From positions 1 to 20,964 of the forward strand of contig CAZGOY010000051.1 of assembly GCA_964527565.1 (NCBI GenBank): DNA of 20,964 nt. The letters run 5' to 3'. A model generated the notes under the pieces. It had not been told where the DNA came from, made no database searches, and was given only the letters and a program-made list of their open reading frames with translations. Made by a program: the position numbers and the translations under genes. The stretch comes from JAGXQV01 sp964527565 (lineage in GTDB: Bacteria; Pseudomonadota; Gammaproteobacteria; Burkholderiales; Sulfuricellaceae). Position 1 is the stretch's first letter. Each line of letters starts with the position of its first letter. This document shows positions 15,132 to 20,964 of the stretch, piece after piece.

Positions 15132-15913
15132 AGGCGCACCATCATTTCAGCGACCCGGAATGGGATGGGGAGCCGATAGAGCCGGAGGTTTGTGAGAAGT
15201 GCCAGCACATGCCCTGTGTCTGCATCAAGAAGCCGCCGCCGGCCTGTTACCTGTGCGGCAAATCGCCCTGCCAATGCGCTAAAGACCCTTGCCGGAAGTG
15301 CGGCCAGCGGCCCTGCGTGTGCAAGAAGAAGGCGAAGATACAACTGGCGGACGGCAAGTCGCGCTCGATCCAGCACATGGCGGTCACCAGCTTCTGGCAC
15401 CCGGACGGCACCCCGATGTCGGCGCAGCAGTTCATGGAGGCGCTCTTCGGCAAGCTGCCCGACTTTTTCAAGGGTGAAGACGAACTGCGGGCGATATGGA
15501 GCGCACCCGATACGCGCCGGAAGTTGCTGGAGGGATTGACCGAGAAAGGCTTCGGCAAGGATCAACTGGCCGAAATGCAGAAGATCATCGACGCCGAGAA
15601 GAGCGACCTGTTCGACGTGCTGGCGCATGTGGCCTATGCCCTGGAGCCGCTGACCCGCGAGGAACGGGCGGATCGGGCCATGGCGGTCATCAGCGGGAAC
15701 TTCAGTCCGAAGCAGAAGGTGTTCCTCGACTTTGTACTGTCGCACTATGTGGCGCTTGGGGTCGAGGAACTGGATCAGACGAAGCTGACGCCGCTTTTGA
15801 AACTGAAGTACCACGATTCAATCCCGGATGCGGTGGCTGATCTTGGCCGGCCGGACGAGATCGGGAGGGTGTTTAGTGGGTTTCAGCGGTTCTTGTATGT
15901 AGAGCCGGCGTAG
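15085..15913 (+). pseudogene. hsdR: HsdR, type I restriction endonuclease subunit, C-terminal fragment only
   Basis: About 275 codons of HsdR C-terminus, starting at about TEIDRKDYFTIYDFVKAHHH. HsdR is normally 750-1000 residues or more; the nuclease and DEAD-box translocase domains are missing. The remaining part holds three tandem Cys-x2-Cys-x4-Cys-x-Cys units, then SIQHMAVTSFWHPDG and the helical C-terminal domain (GLTEKGFGKDQLAEMQKIID and on to QRFLYVEPA) that docks HsdR to the methylase core. No credible start codon belongs to this frame: upstream it runs through BRO-N DNA in the wrong frame. Restriction activity must be absent. Confidence 0.87.
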
Positions 15914-16019
15914 CGATGGCGCGGGGCTTGCTGTTTCTGGTGCAAGCCCCGTGACCGAACGGCGAGTGGGCAAACGGACGGCCGCGGCGGCGGCTTCCCG
16001 CATTCCCGGCACCTGCATA

Positions 16020-16025
16020 TATAAT
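16020..16025 (+). promoter_or_regulatory. Candidate -10 element for mfd
   Basis: A perfect TATAAT in an AT-rich patch (GCATATATAATGCGGG) 24 bases before the mfd ATG, set within very GC-rich DNA. No good -35 hexamer is visible at 16-18 bp; TTCCCG at 15995 is a weak candidate. Confidence 0.5.
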
Positions 16026-16049
16026 GCGGGTTTTTGCCCCACGCCGACC

Positions 16050-19000
16050 ATGCTTCCCCGCCTTCCCCTTCCCCTGCCGGGGCAACGCCAGCGCCTCCCC
16101 TTCCTGCACGGCTCGGCGGATGCGCTGGAACTGGCACAGATTGCCGCGCAGGCCAAACCGCTGGTGGTCATCACCGCCGCCGCGCTGGATGCGCAACGCC
16201 TGCTGGAAGAAATCCGCTATTTTTCTCCGGCGCTGGCGGTGCACCTGCTGCCGGACTGGGAAACCCTCCCTTACGACCCGCTTTCGCCGCACCAGGATCT
16301 GGTTTCCGAGCGCCTGGCGACGCTGTACCAGATTTCGCGCAACGCCTGCGACGTGGTCATCGTCCCCGCCACCACTGCGCTGTACCGCCTGCTGCCGCCG
16401 TCCTGGCTGGGCGGCCACACCTTTTTTCTCAAACAGGGCGGCAAGCTGGATGTCGACGGCCTGCGCGCCCAACTGGCGCTGGCCGGTTACGCGCACGTCA
16501 GCCAGGTGTTTTCGCCGGGCGAATTTTCGGTGCGCGGCGGGCTGATCGACCTGTTTCCCATGGGCAGTCCCCTGCCCTACCGCCTGGACCTGTTCGGCGA
16601 CGAGATCGAGACCATCCGCACCTTCGACGTGGATACGCAGCGCAGCATCTACCCGGTGAAGGAAATCCGCCTGCTGCCGGCACGCGAGTTTCCGCTGGAC
16701 GAAGCCGGGCAAACCACTTTCCGCCGCAACTTCCGCGAAAAGTTCGAGGGCGACCCGTCGAAATGCCGCCTGTACAAGGATGTCAGCCAGGGGCTGGCGC
16801 CTTCCGGGGTCGAGTATTACCTGCCGCTGTTTTTCGACGCCACCGCCACGCTCTTCGACTATCTGCCCAAGAATGCGACGCTATGCCTGCACCACGGGGT
16901 CGAGGAAGCGGCACAGAATTTCTGGCGCGACACGCAATCGCGCTACCGCCTGCTGAATGGCGACAAGGACCGCCCCCTGCTGCCGCCGGAGGAATTGTTC
17001 CTGCCGGTGGAGGCTTTCTTCGCCGCTTTGAAGCCCTACCCGCGCATCGAGATTTCCGCCGCCGCACAAGCAGAAAACGCCACGCAGGCCCTGCCCCCGC
17101 TACAGGTGGACCGCCGCGCCGACGAACCGCTGGAAAAGCTGCAATCCTTCGTCGCCGCCTTTGACGGGCGCATCCTGCTGGCCGCCGAAAGCATGGGGCG
17201 ACGCGAAACCATCGCCCAGCTTCTCGCCGAACACGGCCTGAAGCCCGTGCCGTGCGACACCTGGGCGGATTTCCTGGCGGGCGGCGCCCAATTCATGCTC
17301 GGCGCCGCTCCACTGGGTGCGGGCTTCGCGGTTCCCGGCGTGCTGGCGGTGGTCACCGAGGGCGAGCTGTACGCCGCCCAGGTGCGCCAGGCGCGGCGGC
17401 GCGAGGCGCGCAAGACCAGCACGGAAAACCTGCTGCGCGACCTCTCCGAGGTCAAGGTGGGCGACCCGGTGGTGCACGAGCAGCACGGCATCGGGCGCTA
17501 TCTCGGGCTGGTGAGCCTCGACCTGGGCGAGGGGGAAACCGAATTCCTGCACCTCGAATATGCCGGGGGCGACAAGCTCTATGTGCCGGTGGCGCAGCTG
17601 CACCTGATCGGGCGCTACAGCGGCGCCGCGCCGGAGTCTGCGCCGCTGCACCGCCTGGGCAGCGGGCAATGGGAAAAGGCGCGCAAGAAAGCGCTCAAAC
17701 AGGTGCGCGACACCGCCGCCGAACTGCTGCACATCTACGCCCAGCGCGCCGCGCGCCAGGGCTATGTGTTCAACATCAAGCCGCACGATTACGAAGCGTT
17801 TGCCGCCGCCTTCGAATTCGAGGAAACGCCCGACCAGGCCGCCGCCATCCAGGCGGTGGTGGAGGACATGACCTCCGGCAAGCCGATGGACCGCCTGATC
17901 TGCGGCGACGTCGGTTTCGGCAAGACGGAAGTGGCCCTGCGCGCCGCCTTCATCGCGGTGGCCGACGGCAAGCAGGTGGCGATACTCGTGCCCACCACGC
18001 TGCTCGCCGAGCAGCACTTCCAGAATTTCTCCGACCGCTTCAGCGACTGGCCGGTGAAAATCGCCGAACTGTCGCGCTTCCGCTCCGCCAAGGAGCAGAC
18101 GGAAGCGCTCAAGGGGCTGGCGGAAGGCCGCATCGACATCGTCATCGGCACCCACAAGCTGATCCAGAAGGAAGTGAAGTTCAAGAACCTGGGCCTGGTC
18201 ATCATCGACGAAGAACACCGTTTCGGCGTGCGCCAGAAGGAGCAGTTCAAGGCCCTGCGCGCCGAGGTCGACGTGCTCACGCTCACCGCTACGCCGATAC
18301 CGCGCACCCTGTCGATGTCGCTGGAGGGCTTGCGCGATTTTTCGGTGATCGCTACCGCGCCGCAAAAGCGCCTGTCCATCAAGACCTTCGTGCACCCCTA
18401 TTCCGACGGCATCGTGCGCGAGGCGGTGCTGCGCGAACTCAAGCGCGGCGGCCAGGTGTATTTTCTGCACAACGAGGTGGACACCATCCAGAACATGCGC
18501 GAGCGCCTGGAAAAGCTCCTGCCCGAGGCGCGCATCGGCGTGGCGCACGGCCAGTTGCGCGAGCGCGACCTGGAACACGTGATGCGCGATTTCTACCACC
18601 AGCAATTCAACCTGCTGCTGTGCAGCACCATCATCGAAACCGGCATTGACATCCCCAGCGCCAACACCATCGTCATGCACCGCGCCGACAAGTTCGGGCT
18701 GGCGCAACTGCACCAGTTGCGCGGCCGGGTCGGACGCTCGCACCACCAGGCTTATGCCTACCTGCTGACGCCGGAACTGGAGGCGCTGACGCCGCAGGCG
18801 AAAAAGCGCCTGGAAGCCATCCAGATGCTGGAAGACCTGGGGGCGGGCTTTCACCTGGCGATGCACGACCTGGAAATCCGCGGCGCAGGGGAAATTCTCG
18901 GTGACTCGCAAAGCGGCGAACTGCACGAGGTCGGCTTCGCGCTCTACGCGGCGATGCTCAACCAGGCGGTGAAGGCGCTCAAGGAAGGACGCGAGCCGGA

Positions 19001-19454
19001 CATCGAGCAGCCGCTGGGCGTGACCACCGAAATCAACCTGCACAGCCCGGCGCTCCTGCCCAACGACTATTGCGGCGACATCAACGAGCGCCTCACGCTC
19101 TACAAGCGCCTCGCCAACTGCGAAACCGCGGCGGAACTGGAAGCCCTGCACGAAGAACTGGTCGATCGCTTCAACCTGTTGCCGCCGCCCGCGCAAACCC
19201 TGCTCGACACGCACCGCCTGCGCATCCTCGCCAAGCCGCTGGGCATCGTCAAGATCGACGCCGGCGCGGACAGCCTGAAAGTGCAATTCCAACCCCAGCC
19301 GCCTATCGACCCCTTGAAGATCATCACCCTCATCCAGACGCGGCGCAATTTCAAGCTGAGCGGCCAGGACCGTCTCACCGTGCAGGCGGAAATGCCCACG
19401 CCGGAAAGCCGCGTGGCGCGCATACTGGGGCTGTTCAAGGAACTGGTGTCATGA
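16050..19454 (+). CDS. mfd: Transcription-repair coupling factor Mfd
   Basis: 1134 residues, full length (E. coli Mfd is 1148). It removes RNA polymerase stalled at lesions and recruits UvrA. The UvrB-homology region at the N-terminus includes LLPDWETLPYDPLSPHQDLV. The RNA-polymerase-interacting CarD-like domain is at about 465-540 (VGDPVVHEQHGIGRYLG). The translocase has Walker A GDVGFGKT at 619-626 and the DEEH box at 720-723 (IIDEEHRFGVRQK), followed by LTATPIPRTLSMS and the GRVGRSHHQAYAYLL motif. The C-terminal domain closes with RILGLFKELVS. The ATG at 16050 was chosen because it begins the conserved region and follows a TATAAT; the frame is open 99 bases further upstream. It reads in the same direction as the hsd remnants but is a separate unit. 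Confidence 0.97.
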   Translation: MLPRLPLPLPGQRQRLPFLHGSADALELAQIAAQAKPLVVITAAALDAQRLLEEIRYFSPALAVHLLPDWETLPYDPLSPHQDLVSERLATLYQISRNACDVVIVPATTALYRLLPPSWLGGHTFFLKQGGKLDVDGLRAQLALAGYAHVSQVFSPGEFSVRGGLIDLFPMGSPLPYRLDLFGDEIETIRTFDVDTQRSIYPVKEIRLLPAREFPLDEAGQTTFRRNFREKFEGDPSKCRLYKDVSQGLAPSGVEYYLPLFFDATATLFDYLPKNATLCLHHGVEEAAQNFWRDTQSRYRLLNGDKDRPLLPPEELFLPVEAFFAALKPYPRIEISAAAQAENATQALPPLQVDRRADEPLEKLQSFVAAFDGRILLAAESMGRRETIAQLLAEHGLKPVPCDTWADFLAGGAQFMLGAAPLGAGFAVPGVLAVVTEGELYAAQVRQARRREARKTSTENLLRDLSEVKVGDPVVHEQHGIGRYLGLVSLDLGEGETEFLHLEYAGGDKLYVPVAQLHLIGRYSGAAPESAPLHRLGSGQWEKARKKALKQVRDTAAELLHIYAQRAARQGYVFNIKPHDYEAFAAAFEFEETPDQAAAIQAVVEDMTSGKPMDRLICGDVGFGKTEVALRAAFIAVADGKQVAILVPTTLLAEQHFQNFSDRFSDWPVKIAELSRFRSAKEQTEALKGLAEGRIDIVIGTHKLIQKEVKFKNLGLVIIDEEHRFGVRQKEQFKALRAEVDVLTLTATPIPRTLSMSLEGLRDFSVIATAPQKRLSIKTFVHPYSDGIVREAVLRELKRGGQVYFLHNEVDTIQNMRERLEKLLPEARIGVAHGQLRERDLEHVMRDFYHQQFNLLLCSTIIETGIDIPSANTIVMHRADKFGLAQLHQLRGRVGRSHHQAYAYLLTPELEALTPQAKKRLEAIQMLEDLGAGFHLAMHDLEIRGAGEILGDSQSGELHEVGFALYAAMLNQAVKALKEGREPDIEQPLGVTTEINLHSPALLPNDYCGDINERLTLYKRLANCETAAELEALHEELVDRFNLLPPPAQTLLDTHRLRILAKPLGIVKIDAGADSLKVQFQPQPPIDPLKIITLIQTRRNFKLSGQDRLTVQAEMPTPESRVARILGLFKELVS

Positions 19455-19476
19455 GCAGGGCGCTTTCTGACACCAA

Positions 19477-19508
19477 GTGCTGAGAACGCATATACTTTTG
19501 GTCAGCAC
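19477..19508. repeat. Inverted repeat after mfd
   Basis: GTGCTGA (19477-19483) and TCAGCAC (19502-19508) are perfect inverted copies around an 18-base spacer. It lies 22 bases after the mfd stop where GC content drops sharply. It could be a weak terminator (T-rich runs follow from about 19523) or the edge of an inserted segment. Confidence 0.4.
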
Positions 19509-19551
19509 CTTATGACCTGCGGCTTTTATTGCTTTTTATCAAAAAATCTAT

Positions 19552-19583
19552 AAATTATCCAAAGTTGAATAATTTAGGATAAT
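19552..19583. promoter_or_regulatory. Nested palindromes, possible operator of the ATPase stub
   Basis: Two inverted repeats interleave: AAATTAT (19552-19558) with ATAATTT (19569-19575), and ATTATCC (19554-19560) with GGATAAT (19577-19583). They end 3 bases before the ATG of the truncated ATPase gene and cover its ribosome site, so a bound repressor or RNA fold could block expression. The outer half-sites resemble the TATCC/GGATA halves of the E. coli HipB operator, but with a longer spacer. Confidence 0.45.
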
Positions 19584-19586
19584 CCG

Positions 19587-19745
19587 ATGATCCACTACCC
19601 GCGCACAACGCTTGCCGAAGAACTGGTGGCGGCCTTGAATGGCAGGACCGTATTCAGTGACGCCCCGAATGGTCTTTTTCTCGCCGCTCCTCGCCGGACA
19701 GGCAAATCCACTTTTTTGCAGCAGGATTTGAAACCGATGCTGTAA
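19587..19745 (+). pseudogene. Truncated AAA-type ATPase, N-terminal stub
   Basis: 52 codons. The sequence TTLAEELVAALNGR, then LFLAAPRRTGKSTFL with a Walker A motif (RRTGKST), is the expected start of an ATP-binding protein of the AAA class found in accessory and defence islands. It stops right after QQDLKPML, before Walker B, so the gene is broken; family members run to several hundred residues. AGGAT lies about 6 bases before the ATG. Low GC upstream, a palindromic operator-like region and loss of the rest suggest the remains of an integrated accessory gene. Confidence 0.7.
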
Positions 19746-19748
19746 GGG

Positions 19749-19767
19749 TAAGGGGTCTGCCCCCTTA
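19749..19767. repeat. 7-bp GC-rich hairpin after the ATPase stub
   Basis: TAAGGGG, loop TCTGC, CCCCTTA: a perfect 7-bp stem starting 4 bases after the stub's stop and 34 bases from the stop of the converging minus-strand gene. No T-tract follows. It may be a terminator remnant or an edge of the deletion that removed the rest of the ATPase gene. Confidence 0.45.
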
Positions 19768-19800
19768 ATCGTTATTCTCTCAACATACGACCAAAGAGAA

Positions 19801-20964
19801 TCACCTTACAAGTCTGCGAGATTTCTCTTGATAGGCAATTGCGTGCTGTATGCCAAGATCAATATTCAGCTCGCCATTCAACCACTGCATATCTTGCTCA
19901 GTAGTCTTGAACATGTACAAGCGATTGAGCACCATGATCTGAAGGAGTCGTGCTGCGACAAGGTCTTTTTCAACATCCTGGTGCAGCTGCTTTAGTTTTT
20001 GCCGTGGAATTGCCTTCGGGGAGTCCAGAATAATATTGAGCTCAATGAGCTTGAACGCGAGTGTTGGGTTCTTTTTTACAACCTCTCGTACATCCTCAGA
20101 CAAGCTATCCGAATTTGCCGATTGCGCAGCTCGTAACACAAAAGCAAATGTAATGATCTGCACGAGGCTAGCGACAACCCTGCGCGCAATTGCCTTTCGT
20201 TCTTCCTCCTTATCGACCTTCCCTTTCCTAAGTAGTGCAGCATCAATCTCGGCTACAAGAGCATCAGGGTTCTTCTCAAGATAGCTGTAGAAGTCCCGGA
20301 TTGCTCGTAGCGGGCCATTAAAAAGGTCTTCAAGTAAGTCGACCTTCCGCGTGCGCGGTATCTTGGCGTACTGATTCTTCAAGACTTGCCCAAGGATTTC
20401 CGTTGTCTTGAACAACATGGTCATTTGTGCGATGAGGCTTAACTCGGGAGTACTCTCTTCCATCGCCGATAGCCCATCATGTCCATCGTCAAGCTGATCC
20501 TGCATTTCATTGCGACGTTTCCGATGCTCAACTGGAGACTCGCCTGAATACGTTAACTTCGGCGCGTCCTCAATCAGTCGCTTAATTCCTGCGGTGTCTC
20601 CCTCGAATGTAACGGGGGCATGCGCCCTGAAAAGCCCGTGAAGTGATTCCGCAATCGAGTTGAGAACGAACTCGTCGGTAGAGTGATGCGCCAAAAATAG
20701 AACCGTATTGGCGTGATCACGGACATACAAATGTTGAGTACAGTGTCCAATGTAGGCTCGAACCTCCAAGTCAGAAAGATTCTGGCTCAGGTATTGCCCT
20801 TTCAGATAATAGTAGATGTACGGATACCTGAATTTGTATTCGTCACCGACTTGGCACAGCACCCTGGCAGCTAAAAGAACCTCAAGTCGCTGTGAAAATT
20901 CGACCGTTACCTGAGCCTGGTCACCAATCGCGATGTTCTTTGCTGCGCGGATGGTCAAATATCG
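19801..20964 (-). CDS. Large protein of unknown family, C-terminal part (5' partial, possibly STAND-like NTPase)
   Basis: 387 codons are visible; the frame is open through the right window edge, so the start lies outside and the TTG at 20958 is not a credible start. The part begins in a region containing KFRYPYIYYYLKGQYLSQNL, then YIGHCTQHLYVRDHANTVLF and LAHHSTDEFVLNSIAESLHG. This FRYPYIYYY...LFLAHHS arrangement recalls the region after the NTPase core in large bacterial STAND-type defence proteins; this is a memory-based resemblance, not a search. The rest is helical, with a hydrophobic stretch ARRVVASLVQIITFAFVLRA. No Walker motif or catalytic domain falls in the visible part. GC content is much lower than in mfd, suggesting horizontal origin. 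It converges on the ATPase stub. Confidence 0.6.
   Translation of the reverse strand, partial: RYLTIRAAKNIAIGDQAQVTVEFSQRLEVLLAARVLCQVGDEYKFRYPYIYYYLKGQYLSQNLSDLEVRAYIGHCTQHLYVRDHANTVLFLAHHSTDEFVLNSIAESLHGLFRAHAPVTFEGDTAGIKRLIEDAPKLTYSGESPVEHRKRRNEMQDQLDDGHDGLSAMEESTPELSLIAQMTMLFKTTEILGQVLKNQYAKIPRTRKVDLLEDLFNGPLRAIRDFYSYLEKNPDALVAEIDAALLRKGKVDKEEERKAIARRVVASLVQIITFAFVLRAAQSANSDSLSEDVREVVKKNPTLAFKLIELNIILDSPKAIPRQKLKQLHQDVEKDLVAARLLQIMVLNRLYMFKTTEQDMQWLNGELNIDLGIQHAIAYQEKSRRLVR

Noticed and set aside
17100..19292. A 730-codon open frame on the minus strand opposite mfd
   Set aside because: It is antisense to a full-length, motif-complete mfd. Long antisense frames are common in GC-rich genes with strong third-position bias, and its composition (Val/Gln/Arg/His-rich) is that of a shadow.
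19554..19583. HipB operator (TATCC-N8-GGATA) near the ATPase stub
   Set aside because: The half-sites are present but the spacer is 16 bases, not 8, and the hipBA pair is 15 kb away; listed only as a generic operator-like palindrome.

Overview
The window comes from a high-GC proteobacterium that fixes nitrogen. The nif gene order, the sigma-54 promoter, and a RecD/Mfd housekeeping background fit a betaproteobacterium (Rhodocyclales- or Gallionellales-like), but this is inferred from gene content and I ran no search.

Layout. (1) 1-2126, plus strand: the 3' end of a WD40-repeat gene, joined by an ATGA overlap to recD. (2) 2176-2260: tRNA-Leu(UAG). (3) 2473-4027, plus strand: a hipB/hipA-type toxin-antitoxin pair, less GC-rich than its surroundings. 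(4) 4217-11213, minus strand: one long nif operon in the order nifE, nifN, nifX, DUF269 gene, DUF683 gene, fdxB, a REP-like hairpin, a 58-codon unknown ORF, a small Rossmann-fold protein, nifQ, nifV, nifW. A near-perfect sigma-54 promoter lies just upstream of nifE. (5) 11515-12460, plus strand: a periplasmic diheme cytochrome c and a small conserved hypothetical protein, divergent from nifE, with an FNR/Anr-like palindrome upstream. (6) 12560-15913, plus strand: the remains of a type I restriction-modification island. hsdM has lost its catalytic middle, a DUF1016 head is joined to a KilA-N tail, hsdS looks intact, and a BRO-N head runs into the last third of hsdR. (7) 16050-19454, plus strand: full-length mfd. 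(8) 19455-20964: a short low-GC junction with palindromes and a 52-codon ATPase stub, then on the minus strand the C-terminal part of a large unrecognised, possibly STAND-like protein that runs off the window.

How the genes work together. The nif block makes and inserts the iron-molybdenum cofactor: NifE/NifN are the scaffold, NifX the carrier, NifQ donates molybdenum, NifV makes homocitrate, NifW protects the MoFe protein, and FdxB is a nif ferredoxin. The structural genes nifHDK are not in the window. RecD and Mfd are DNA-repair functions. HipBA, the Hsd island, the ATPase stub and the terminal large protein are accessory and defence-type genes, several of them broken.

The points most worth a second look are the three head-to-tail gene fusions in the hsd island (one at an apparent overlap of the two parental homologies), two unexplained small genes inside the nif operon, the hairpin that splits that operon, and a 22-bp-spaced direct repeat at the distance expected for a NifA activator site.
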